Shown here: positions 1 to 7,153 of the stretch, piece after piece
Position numbering within the stretch: position 1 is the first letter of the stretch
Layout: every line of letters begins with the position of its first letter
The notes under the pieces: model-generated
The model's database searches: none
Told to the model about the DNA's origin: nothing
What the model saw: only the letters and a program-made list of their open reading frames with translations
Program-made: the position numbers and the translations under genes
From: UBA8296 sp031581145
GTDB lineage: Bacteria; Bacteroidota; Rhodothermia; Balneolales; Balneolaceae
DNA: 64,000 bases
Direction of reading: 5' to 3'
Assembly: GCA_031581145.1 (NCBI GenBank)
Contig: JAVLBP010000002.1
Location: 137,895-201,894, forward strand

Positions 1-1
1 A

Positions 2-544
2 ATCATAGATGTTGGAGGGGTTGGCTATGGGGTTGAGGCATCCAAAACAACGCTGCAGCAACTCCCGTCCGTGGGGTCTGATATTTCCTTACAGGTATAC
101 CATCACATCACGGACAATGATCAACGACTGTTTGGATTTGTAGAACCCTTAGAAAAACGCCTCTTTGAGAAATTGATTACCGTGAAAGGGATTGGGCCAA
201 AAGGTGCATTAACCATTTTGTCTGGACATCCATACCCAGACTTATTGGAGATCATCGTTTCGGGGCAAACAGCTCGCCTCTCTTCTGTTCCTGGGATTGG
301 TGCAAAAACCGCCGAACGGATTGTACTCGAGCTTAGAGACAAGCTTGGCCAAGTTGAGATCCCACATGCTGATGGGGCTACAGTTGCAGGGTCTCCAAAC
401 GATGAGGTTCTCTCGGCACTCGAAGCCTTGGGATATCCAAAAAAGAAGGTTGCTGGGGCCTTACAAGAGCTCGCTGGCTCTGAAAATCCACCCACAGAAA
501 CCTCCAATTGGATAAAACAGGCACTGGTGATTTTGAATCGATAA
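2..544 (+). CDS. ruvA: Holliday junction branch migration protein RuvA (5' partial)
   Basis: The DNA-binding subunit of the RuvAB branch-migration motor. The reading frame is open from base 2, so the gene enters from the left edge and its start is missing; about 180 residues remain of the usual 195-205. The first visible residues (IIDVGGVGYGVE) match the end of the N-terminal OB fold. Two helix-hairpin-helix motifs follow (VKGIGPKGAL and VPGIGAKTAERI), then a C-terminal domain III (NDEVLSALEALGY) that would contact RuvB. No ruvB is seen downstream. An internal GTG at 71 is not a credible start because the OB-fold sequence continues upstream of it. Confidence 0.95.
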   Translation: MIDVGGVGYGVEASKTTLQQLPSVGSDISLQVYHHITDNDQRLFGFVEPLEKRLFEKLITVKGIGPKGALTILSGHPYPDLLEIIVSGQTARLSSVPGIGAKTAERIVLELRDKLGQVEIPHADGATVAGSPNDEVLSALEALGYPKKKVAGALQELAGSENPPTETSNWIKQALVILNR

Positions 545-692
545 GTTTTGTAAATTCATGCCTATCTGATGGTTAAAGGGGCTGATTTGAGGAGATGTGG
601 CATGCGAGTCCGCAACATCATTAAATCTGTCACACGAATTCATCAAGCTGAGGGCGCGACACAAAACACTTACCATAAATCAGAGGGGAACC

Positions 693-1367
693 GTGGCAAA
701 AAAGAGCATTCTAGTTGTAGATGATGAGCATGATCTACTTGATCTGCTGGAATACAACCTTAAACAGGAAGGGTTCAAAGTTTATCTAGCAGATAATGGT
801 GAAAAGGGGATTAAGCTTGCCCAAAAACACCAGCCTGACCTTGTTCTCCTGGACGTAATGATGCCTGAAATGAGTGGATTTGAGGTATGTGAGGTGTTGC
901 GCCAAGACGTCGACATTAAGAGGCTACCCATTATCTTTTTGACAGCCAAGGATGATGAAGCCTCAGAGGTGGAAGGGCTAACGATTGGCGCGGATGATTA
1001 CATTACCAAACCAATTAGCACCGTGAAGCTTGTCACCCGCATGAAAGCCCTCTTGCGACGCTACGAAGAGACCGAAGAAGTTGAAGATCAACTTAGGGCG
1101 TATGACTTGGTCATTGACCGAGATCGATATGTCGTGGCCCGTGGTGCAGAAGAGTTTCAGCTTCCACGCAAGGAATTCGAGCTTCTATACTTTTTAATGA
1201 GTCGACAGGGCAAGGTGTTGGATCGCCAAACCTTATTAAATAAGGTATGGGGTGACAATATTTATGTTGTCGACCGAACGGTCGATGTCCATATCCGAAA
1301 AATCCGAGAAAAACTTGGTGAAGGATATATTGAGACGATCAAAGGGGTGGGCTACCGCTTTCGTTAA
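693..1367 (+). CDS. PhoB-type response regulator (OmpR family)
   Basis: A DNA-binding response regulator of 224 residues. The receiver domain has the acidic pair at D10-D11, the phospho-acceptor Asp54 in LVLLDVMMPEMSG, the conserved Thr in IIFLTAKDD and the Lys in DDYITKP. A winged-helix effector domain follows, ending in the typical TIKGVGYRFR. I chose the GTG at 693 because MAKKSILVVDDE begins a canonical receiver and a GAGGGG stretch sits just upstream; the frame stays open back to 597, but those residues match nothing in the family. The stop overlaps the next gene's start (TAATG), so kinase and regulator are translationally coupled. PhoB is the closest match by architecture; the signal sensed is inferred only. 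Confidence 0.93.
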   Translation: MAKKSILVVDDEHDLLDLLEYNLKQEGFKVYLADNGEKGIKLAQKHQPDLVLLDVMMPEMSGFEVCEVLRQDVDIKRLPIIFLTAKDDEASEVEGLTIGADDYITKPISTVKLVTRMKALLRRYEETEEVEDQLRAYDLVIDRDRYVVARGAEEFQLPRKEFELLYFLMSRQGKVLDRQTLLNKVWGDNIYVVDRTVDVHIRKIREKLGEGYIETIKGVGYRFR

Positions 1368-2464
1368 TGAGTTTTCAATCGTTACGGCGAGCTTTTTCTA
1401 GAGCAGCGTTTAGACTCTCTTTGCCATTAGCTGGGATTGTGGCGGTGCTGGTAGGCATCCTTTTGGGGCTATTATCTGAGATCCCTTGGTATTGGACAAT
1501 TGCGGTTTCTTCCGCCTCAGGAATCTTCATGATGGTGTGTAGCTACGCCATGATTCATTTGTATCACTTTGACCGTCTTCGGCAACTCCACACGATTCTT
1601 CGAAATATTACCAAAAAGGATTTTGGGGAGTATAATACGCGCCAAATCCATCGAGATGAGCTTGATAGTCTGCTCATGCAAGCCATGCGAGCAAGCGAGA
1701 CGATGGAACGGGAAATCGCCCGGCTCAATCGGATTGAAAATTATCGCAAAGAATTTATCGGTGATATGTCTCATGAGCTCAAAACCCCCATTTTTGCGAT
1801 TCAAGGGTTTGTGGAGACGTTGTTGAACGGGGCGATGAATGACGCAAAGGTGAATAAGCAATTTTTGAGTAGAACCATGAAAAACGTGGACCGACTCATT
1901 GTGTTGATTCAGGATCTCATGGAGATTTCAAAGCTCGAAACGGGTGAAATGCGAGCCAATATGGAGGATTTTTACCTCAAAGAGTGCTTGATGGATGTTG
2001 TGGATGAGCTACAAGTGAGGGCTCAAAAGGAGGGTGTGGAGATTCACGTGCAAGATTTTGACAAACATCTCAAAGTTGTGGCCGATCGTGGGCAAATGCG
2101 TCAGGTGTTTGTGAATTTGATGGAAAATGGAATTAAGTATAATAAACCAGGTGGAAGGGTAGATGTGGGGTTGAAGCCCTTTCCTAAACGGAGTGAAAAA
2201 ATCCTTTTATACGTCAAAGACACCGGCATTGGGATCGATCAGGAGGAGTTGAATCGAGTCACAGAGCGTTTTTATCGAATAGACAAATCGAGGTCTCGCG
2301 ATAAAGGGGGGACGGGCCTTGGTCTATCAATCGTCAAGCATATTGTCATGGCCCACGGGGAAAATCTCTATCTTGAGAGTGAACCTGGTCGTGGGTCTAC
2401 ATTTAGTGTGACTCTTGCTCGCCCTTCCGGAGTGGTGTTAACGCCACAAATGGCAGAGGCGTAA
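1367..2464 (+). CDS. PhoR-type sensor histidine kinase
   Basis: A membrane histidine kinase of 365 residues, partner of the response regulator it overlaps by one base. Two hydrophobic segments near residues 18-36 and 43-66 anchor it. They are separated by only a few residues, so there is almost no periplasmic sensor. A short linker leads to the HisKA helix with phospho-acceptor His136 in GDMSHELKTP. The HATPase domain has an N box (NLMENGIKYN), G1 box (DTGIGI) and G2 box (GGTGLGLS). The lack of a periplasmic domain resembles PhoR-type kinases that respond through another membrane complex. No pst transporter genes are adjacent to test the phosphate link. Confidence 0.93.
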   Translation: MSFQSLRRAFSRAAFRLSLPLAGIVAVLVGILLGLLSEIPWYWTIAVSSASGIFMMVCSYAMIHLYHFDRLRQLHTILRNITKKDFGEYNTRQIHRDELDSLLMQAMRASETMEREIARLNRIENYRKEFIGDMSHELKTPIFAIQGFVETLLNGAMNDAKVNKQFLSRTMKNVDRLIVLIQDLMEISKLETGEMRANMEDFYLKECLMDVVDELQVRAQKEGVEIHVQDFDKHLKVVADRGQMRQVFVNLMENGIKYNKPGGRVDVGLKPFPKRSEKILLYVKDTGIGIDQEELNRVTERFYRIDKSRSRDKGGTGLGLSIVKHIVMAHGENLYLESEPGRGSTFSVTLARPSGVVLTPQMAEA

Positions 2465-2499
2465 ACGCATGTACCGATCACGCCATAACAACGATTAGC

Positions 2500-3621
2500 A
2501 TGTCACAATCCCCTAGAATTATTGGAGTTCTTATGGCAGGTGGGTCAGGTACTCGTTTCTGGCCCAAAAGTATTGCCAGCAAGCCGAAGCAGTTTTTATC
2601 CCTATTTGGCGATAAAACGATGCTTCAAGATACGGTAGATCGGCTTGATGGCTGGATTCAACGTGAAGATTGGCGGGTTGTCACCAATGCATCATACCGA
2701 GCGTTGGTTCAGAACCAGTTACCCTGGATGACAACGGATCAAATTCTGGGCGAGCCCGTGGCAAAAAACACAGCCCCTTGTATTGCTGCCGCAGCAGCGA
2801 GTGTGTCGTCAGGAATAACGAGTGATGGTGAGGGGTTGGTGGAGGACCCTGTGATGGTTGTGATGCCCTCAGATCATGTGATTCAAGACCCTAGAGCATT
2901 CCAATCGGTGTTGGACCATGCTGTACGAGTAGCGGCAGAAAGTGATGCGCTTGTCACAATAGGCATCACGCCGACGCATCCAGAAACAGGGTATGGATAC
3001 ATCCAATTTGAGGCTCCAAACGATTCAGAATCAGGGTCAAGCCCAGCGCAGACAACAGAAATGGGCATTCAAGACTATAATGTGAAAGCATTTCGTGAGA
3101 AGCCTGATCGACAAACGGCCCAATCATACCTAGAACAAGGGTCCTTTGTTTGGAATAGTGGTCTGTTTGTTTGGCGACTTTCTTCTTTTATGGGTGCTCT
3201 CAAGGAGGCAATGCCGGAGTTGTATAATCAATGTGAATTGCTAGCGTCGAAAGGGTTGACTGAAGAAGCGATTCGTAAATTTTTTGAGGGAGCCGAGTCG
3301 ATTTCTATTGATTATGGGCTCATGGAAAAGGCAAACAATGTCCGAGTGGTTCCTGGTGAGTTTGGCTGGAATGATGTGGGGAGTTGGACAGCAGCGTATG
3401 ATTTAGCGACCAAGGATGCCAATGGAAATGCATCGAACACCGAAGCGCTCATTTCTGTGAACGCATCGAATAATTATATTGACGTTGATGATGGGACAGT
3501 CGTGGGGATTGTGGGCGTTGAAGGGATGGCCGTTGTGCAATCCGGAGAGCGCTTATTGGTATGTCCTATCGACCAAGCGCAAGAGGTAAAAAAGGTCGTG
3601 GATCAGCTGAAGAAGCGTTAA
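2500..3621 (+). CDS. manC: Mannose-1-phosphate guanylyltransferase
   Basis: Makes GDP-mannose from mannose-1-phosphate and GTP for surface polysaccharides. The 373-residue protein starts with the nucleotidyltransferase signature LMAGGSGTRFWPKS (about residues 11-24). It also shows the PSDHVI metal/nucleotide motif, FREKPD, the FVWNSGLFVW motif of the ManC/GMP family and GWNDVGSW near the end of the catalytic domain. It lacks the C-terminal phosphomannose isomerase domain of bifunctional ManC/AlgA proteins, so it is a single-function enzyme. It follows the kinase gene by 35 bases and may be co-transcribed with it. Confidence 0.93.
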   Translation: MSQSPRIIGVLMAGGSGTRFWPKSIASKPKQFLSLFGDKTMLQDTVDRLDGWIQREDWRVVTNASYRALVQNQLPWMTTDQILGEPVAKNTAPCIAAAAASVSSGITSDGEGLVEDPVMVVMPSDHVIQDPRAFQSVLDHAVRVAAESDALVTIGITPTHPETGYGYIQFEAPNDSESGSSPAQTTEMGIQDYNVKAFREKPDRQTAQSYLEQGSFVWNSGLFVWRLSSFMGALKEAMPELYNQCELLASKGLTEEAIRKFFEGAESISIDYGLMEKANNVRVVPGEFGWNDVGSWTAAYDLATKDANGNASNTEALISVNASNNYIDVDDGTVVGIVGVEGMAVVQSGERLLVCPIDQAQEVKKVVDQLKKR

Positions 3622-3641
3622 TCTAGCTGCCAGGCCTCTCT

Positions 3642-3701
3642 GATATTATTACAGCTGACATCATCACAGCGGGCATCACTACAGCTGACATCATTGCACC
3701 C
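3642..3701. repeat. Degenerate 15-bp tandem repeat, 4 copies
   Basis: Four consecutive 15-base units starting at 3642, 3657, 3672 and 3687. They share the pattern GAYATYAYTACAGCT with several substitutions per copy. The array fills most of the gap between two convergent genes, and its last unit runs into the final codons of the MBL hydrolase gene. I see no strong hairpin in it. Confidence 0.8.
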
Positions 3702-4452
3702 AAAGCACTTGCTGATCGTGAGCAAGACGTATGTTTTCAGGCAACGAGTCGTGACTTTTTTGGGTATCCACGCTACCATTCATGTGAATAAAATAGGTCT
3801 CAGAGACATCCAAAGACTCTACAAATTCCACAGCTTGTTCCATTGTAAAATGGCTAGGGTGACTATCACCCCACCGAAGAGCTCCTAGGATCAGTACGTT
3901 GGCTCCTTCTACAAGTGGCCGAGACGTCTCGGGAAGCCCCGAAATATCTGTCAAATAGACTAAATCGTTGATTCGATACCCTAAAATTGGGAGTGAGCCA
4001 TGAAGAATAGGAATGGGGGTAATTGTTGCATCGCCTAGTTCGAACGGCTTCTCAACAACTTTGCATGCCAAGTGCGTCGATCCAGGGTATCTATCTGACC
4101 CAAACAAATAGTCAAATCTGTGCTGAATTGAATGTAGGATGCGCTCTGATGAGAAACATGGGATAGATGAACCGGCATCGTAATTAAAAGAGCGTAAGTC
4201 ATCAATCCCTGTCACATGATCCATGTGCTCATGAGTCACTAGAAGGGCATCGATTGAGGAGAGTCCACTGGCGAGGGTTTGAAGTCTAAATTCTGGACCT
4301 GCGTCGATAAGAAGAGAGGTCTTTTCTGTCTGCACCCAAAGAGAACATCTCGTTCGCTTGTCACGAGGGTCGGAAGAGATGAACTCCGAGCCAAACCCTC
4401 CTGCTACGGGCACACCCATGGAGGTTCCTGTTCCAAGAAATGTGACCCTCAT
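3691..4452 (-). CDS. MBL-fold metallo-hydrolase, PhnP-like
   Basis: A 253-residue metallo-beta-lactamase-fold hydrolase. The start MRVTFLGTGTSMGVPV and the metal motif THEHMDHVTG (HxHxDH) are typical of the PhnP/AtsA branch, whose characterised members are phosphodiesterases. Further metal ligands are likely in ILHGSLPILGYR and in YLTDISGLPE. Family members act on cyclic or small phosphodiesters; no phn genes lie nearby, so the substrate cannot be named. Its start overlaps the stop of the upstream 140-residue gene by 4 bases (ATGA), giving a two-gene operon. The terminal codons lie within a 15-bp tandem array. Confidence 0.85.
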   Translation of the reverse strand: MRVTFLGTGTSMGVPVAGGFGSEFISSDPRDKRTRCSLWVQTEKTSLLIDAGPEFRLQTLASGLSSIDALLVTHEHMDHVTGIDDLRSFNYDAGSSIPCFSSERILHSIQHRFDYLFGSDRYPGSTHLACKVVEKPFELGDATITPIPILHGSLPILGYRINDLVYLTDISGLPETSRPLVEGANVLILGALRWGDSHPSHFTMEQAVEFVESLDVSETYFIHMNGSVDTQKSHDSLPENIRLAHDQQVLWVQ

Positions 4453-4871
4453 GATAACTCAGAGGTTTGGGGAATATCCTGATCATCCGAGGAAGCTTCT
4501 TCCTGATCATCCGAGGAAACTTTTTCCTGGTCGTCTGTGGAAGCTTTGTCCTGGTCATCCGAGGAAACTTCTTCCTGGTCGTCCGTGGAAGCTTTAACTG
4601 ACTGCTTCTGAGCCTCCTTCGCCCAAAACTCATCAAGGAATTTCCGTACCGAAGGTTTGATAAAAATTTGTTCTGTGGCAGAATCCCGTTGAAGGACCCT
4701 TGCTAACGCGCCAATTTGAGACTCTACCGTTCGCCTTGTATTTAACACGATGCACTTTTCCCCTGACACCACGCAATGGTCACTTACGAAGCTCCCTTTT
4801 TCCTTGCGAATGGAGTAGCCAATCGCTTCAGCAAGGGCTTCAAGTTCTAAGACAACTTTTTCTGGTTTCAT
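4449..4871 (-). CDS. Hypothetical protein with acidic octapeptide-repeat tail
   Basis: I do not recognise a named family for this 140-residue protein. The first ~90 residues look like a compact soluble domain (MKPEKVVLELEALAEAIGYSIRKEKGSF, conserved-looking FVSDHCVVSGEKCIVLN), and small proteins of this type are common in Bacteroidota. Residues ~94-135 are five acidic octapeptides of the type (A/V)S(T/S)DDQ(E/D)(E/K), encoded by a 24-bp tandem repeat. The gene overlaps the MBL hydrolase by 4 bases. The repeat number may vary between strains, so the tail is probably not structured. Confidence 0.75.
   Translation of the reverse strand: MKPEKVVLELEALAEAIGYSIRKEKGSFVSDHCVVSGEKCIVLNTRRTVESQIGALARVLQRDSATEQIFIKPSVRKFLDEFWAKEAQKQSVKASTDDQEEVSSDDQDKASTDDQEKVSSDDQEEASSDDQDIPQTSELS
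4478..4597. repeat. 24-bp coding minisatellite, 5 copies
   Basis: Five 24-base units begin at 4478, 4502, 4526, 4550 and 4574, each starting CCTGRTCRTC on the plus strand. The alternating pattern of variants suggests a 48-bp higher-order unit. On the minus strand they encode the SxDDQ octapeptide tail of the upstream gene and keep its frame. Confidence 0.9.
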
Positions 4872-4963
4872 GCGAGGGTGCTTACGCGCCTATGTTTAAC
4901 TGTGAAATACTTGGCGAATGGGTGCAAGATAATCCATTGCGGGCTTTTAGAAATTGCTGGCTC

Positions 4964-5704
4964 TTAGAATGAGACACCAACCATCGCGCCCCACCCTGAA
5001 AGATCATAATCATAGAGCTCGCCATCAATCTCGTAGCTAGACGCCTCGGCTGAGACGCGCAAGAATAGCTCAGCATCTAGGACCCTGGGTCGAACCTGAA
5101 GCTCGCCATGTCCGTACACCCCTTGATAAGTTCCTCCAAAAATGGACCCTTGAGAGTTGCTGAACCCAAACGCGCCGCCGCCACCAACTAAAAAGGAAAA
5201 GCCACCTGCTGCGGATCGAGTCTCAATGTCTAGCCCACCTCTAGCTTGAAAAGAGCTTTGTGAAAAGATGGACGGACTTTGATCCAAAGATACTTTCATA
5301 AACTCAGTGCGAATGGCAACAGGTGCCAAAACCGTGAAGTTAGGCCCCTCTCCCGCAATGCGTAAACGACGCCCCAACTCTGCATAAATCGATCTTGCGG
5401 CAGGATCTTCTAAACCAACAAGCCCATTAGCAAGCCGAAATCCTATTTTAACAGAAGGCAATTGTGCTTCCAAGGTTAACATTGGGTGATTAAACCCAAA
5501 GTCGGCTTCACCTTCGTCAAGATTAGCCGATTGTTCAAAGTCTAAAAACGTTAGCCCTGCTGACAGAGTAACATCGTCAAGTAGCGTTTGTGAGCTTGCC
5601 TCAGAAGACTCAGTGAACATTTGTGCTGAAACGTGCTGAGGCAAAACGAAGAATAGACTCACAAAGAGGAGTTGAATTGACCGGGCCGTACTAGAATGGT
5701 ACAT
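4964..5704 (-). CDS. Outer-membrane beta-barrel-like protein
   Basis: A 246-residue exported protein. A signal peptide is visible at residues 1-27 (hydrophobic IQLLFVSLFFVLP then VSAQ). The rest alternates short amphipathic strands rich in Gly and aromatic residues (LSAGLTFLDF, GGFSFLVGGGGAFGF) and ends in VGVSF, a terminal Phe typical of outer-membrane barrels. I do not recognise a specific family; an OmpW- or porin-like small barrel is the most likely fold. It is transcribed divergently from the glutathione peroxidase gene. Confidence 0.75.
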   Translation of the reverse strand: MYHSSTARSIQLLFVSLFFVLPQHVSAQMFTESSEASSQTLLDDVTLSAGLTFLDFEQSANLDEGEADFGFNHPMLTLEAQLPSVKIGFRLANGLVGLEDPAARSIYAELGRRLRIAGEGPNFTVLAPVAIRTEFMKVSLDQSPSIFSQSSFQARGGLDIETRSAAGGFSFLVGGGGAFGFSNSQGSIFGGTYQGVYGHGELQVRPRVLDAELFLRVSAEASSYEIDGELYDYDLSGWGAMVGVSF

Positions 5705-5786
5705 GGTTTGGAACGAAGAGGGAGTGTTGATGGTTTTGCAAAATACAAGACAAATGAATTGTAGACTAACCTTTTAAGGATCAACC

Positions 5787-6356
5787 ATGAAAATTGTCGC
5801 TTTAATGATTCCATTTCTATTTGGTCTCACGGGCTCCAATGCCAGTGAAGACCCTGTTGTAAACAACGCCAGCTCAGTCCACGAGTTTGAAGTAAAAACG
5901 ATTACAGGAAAAGAGGTCTCTTTAGAGGAGTACAAAGGGAAGGTCTTGCTCATTGTGAACACAGCTTCAAAGTGCGGATACACCCCACAATATGAGGGAC
6001 TCCAGGAATTGTATGATACATACCAAGAACAAGGATTTGAGGTCTTGGGATTTCCTTCTGGCTCATTCAGGCAAGAACTTAGCTCTAACGAGGACATAGC
6101 AGAATTTTGCGATACCAAGTACAGCGTGTCATTTCCTATGTTTTCAAAAGTAGATGTGCGCGGGAACGGACAGCATCCACTTTTCGGTTTTTTGACGGGT
6201 GAACAAGACAAAGATTCTATGGGTAAAGTGAAATGGAACTTTGAAAAGTTTCTTGTGTCAAAGGATGGTGAATTGATAAAGCGTTACAGAAGCCGAACCA
6301 AGCCTACAGACAAAGATCTTGTCGCCCTATTAGAGAGCGAATTAGAAAAACAGTAG
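5787..6356 (+). CDS. Glutathione peroxidase family protein, probably exported
   Basis: A 189-residue thiol peroxidase of the GPx/BtuE family that reduces peroxides. The peroxidatic Cys is Cys63 in NTASKCGYTPQ, and a resolving Cys is likely at Cys108 (IAEFC). The WNFEKF motif with the catalytic Trp and Asn is present. The usual CNQFGxQE stretch is replaced by SGSFRQE, so only the FxQE part is kept. An N-terminal hydrophobic stretch ending near residue 20 looks like a signal peptide, pointing to periplasmic action. A strong terminator follows. The reductant is unknown; thioredoxin is usual for the Cys type. Confidence 0.88.
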   Translation: MKIVALMIPFLFGLTGSNASEDPVVNNASSVHEFEVKTITGKEVSLEEYKGKVLLIVNTASKCGYTPQYEGLQELYDTYQEQGFEVLGFPSGSFRQELSSNEDIAEFCDTKYSVSFPMFSKVDVRGNGQHPLFGFLTGEQDKDSMGKVKWNFEKFLVSKDGELIKRYRSRTKPTDKDLVALLESELEKQ

Positions 6357-6408
6357 TACAAAGTAATTCGCCTCTCGCGAAAGCATTTTAAGAATCTCCA
6401 TCCCGATA

Positions 6409-6447
6409 GAGGGCCGTAGTTATAAAAATTACGGCCCTCCTTTTTTT
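6409..6447 (+). terminator. Rho-independent terminator after glutathione peroxidase
   Basis: A perfect 10-bp stem (6409-6418 with 6430-6439, GAGGGCCGTA) with an AT-rich loop is followed by seven T residues at 6441-6447. It ends the peroxidase transcript and separates it from the copper-related genes. Confidence 0.9.
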
Positions 6448-6471
6448 AAGACCTTTTTTGTATGTTTCATT

Positions 6472-6951
6472 ATGGGTCACATACGTCTCTTTTATAAAAA
6501 TACTAGCCAGGTGCTGCTGCTGTCGTTTGCCTTTTTTTTGGTAAGCGATCTTGCCTGGATAGGCTACTGTGAAGTGACAGAAGGATCCTTGTCTGTATTT
6601 TTCTGCAATCATGAAGACGATACAGACCACCAACATTCCAATGAAATGACCTCCAAAGAGCATGGTGGTCAAATGGATACACATCAAAATGGAATGAGTG
6701 ATCATACGCACCTTGATGGATTATCTTGTAAAACCATTTGCTATTTAAAAGCGAGTAAGCCAGACGGAGGTGCAGACGCAACACACCCACTAAAAAGGGG
6801 ATTAGCCCACGCTCAAGACTTGCTGACAGTCCTTACACATCAAAATGATGCTGTTTACAACCTATCGTTTATCACAACATTTGCTGAGAGCTCGTCTCTT
6901 AAGGGGCAATTCATTCTTGATATTGACCCATACCCCCCAAGCATTCTTTAA
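6472..6951 (+). CDS. His-rich membrane-anchored or exported protein, probable copper-locus partner
   Basis: A 159-residue protein with an N-terminal hydrophobic segment (about residues 13-31) that could be a signal peptide or anchor. A region rich in His, Asp and Met (about residues 46-83, including DDTDHQH and HGGQMDTHQNGMSDHTH) is followed by CKTIC. The protein ends in DPYPPSIL. I recognise no exact family. The layout (small His-rich protein with a paired-Cys motif and a Pro-rich end just before a copper TonB receptor) resembles DUF2946-type proteins next to such receptors in proteobacteria. A metal-binding role is inferred from composition and neighbour. Confidence 0.7.
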   Translation: MGHIRLFYKNTSQVLLLSFAFFLVSDLAWIGYCEVTEGSLSVFFCNHEDDTDHQHSNEMTSKEHGGQMDTHQNGMSDHTHLDGLSCKTICYLKASKPDGGADATHPLKRGLAHAQDLLTVLTHQNDAVYNLSFITTFAESSSLKGQFILDIDPYPPSIL

Positions 6952-6991
6952 GTAGCACCCATAAATATGAGTGGATGCTGATCTAGTGCAT

Positions 6992-7020
6992 GGTGCACTG
7001 GCTCACTGATATAGTGCACC
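6992..7020. promoter_or_regulatory. Inverted repeat between His-rich gene and TonB receptor
   Basis: The 8-bp arms GGTGCACT (6992-6999) and AGTGCACC (7013-7020) are perfect inverted complements around a 13-base spacer. A further GTGCA lies just upstream. It could be an operator or a small hairpin that controls the receptor gene. It has no T run, so it is not a terminator. Confidence 0.45.
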
Positions 7021-7080
7021 GTCTACAGCACCCTCTATCTCGTTGACTCTAACGCTGATAATGTCATTAACCAGGGTGCT

Positions 7081-7128
7081 GAGCATGCCACTGGGCATGT
7101 CACAGACTATGTTAATGAGCATCCACAG
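7081..7128. repeat. Degenerate 12-bp tandem repeat, 4 copies
   Basis: Units start at 7081, 7093, 7105 and 7117, with the pattern GRGCATGYCACW. The array lies in the leader upstream of the chosen receptor start. It accounts for the Met-rich residues that appear if translation is read from further upstream. Confidence 0.6.
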
Positions 7129-7153
7129 AACGATCATTTATAAGCTTGAAGAT

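Noticed and set aside
597..692. Longer start for the response regulator
   Set aside because: The added 32 residues match no receiver-domain sequence, and the GTG at 693 has a good ribosome binding site and the canonical N-terminus.
7043..7153. Upstream extension of the TonB receptor from a TTG
   Set aside because: The added residues are Met-rich through a 12-bp array, and the real signal peptide starts at ATG 7154.
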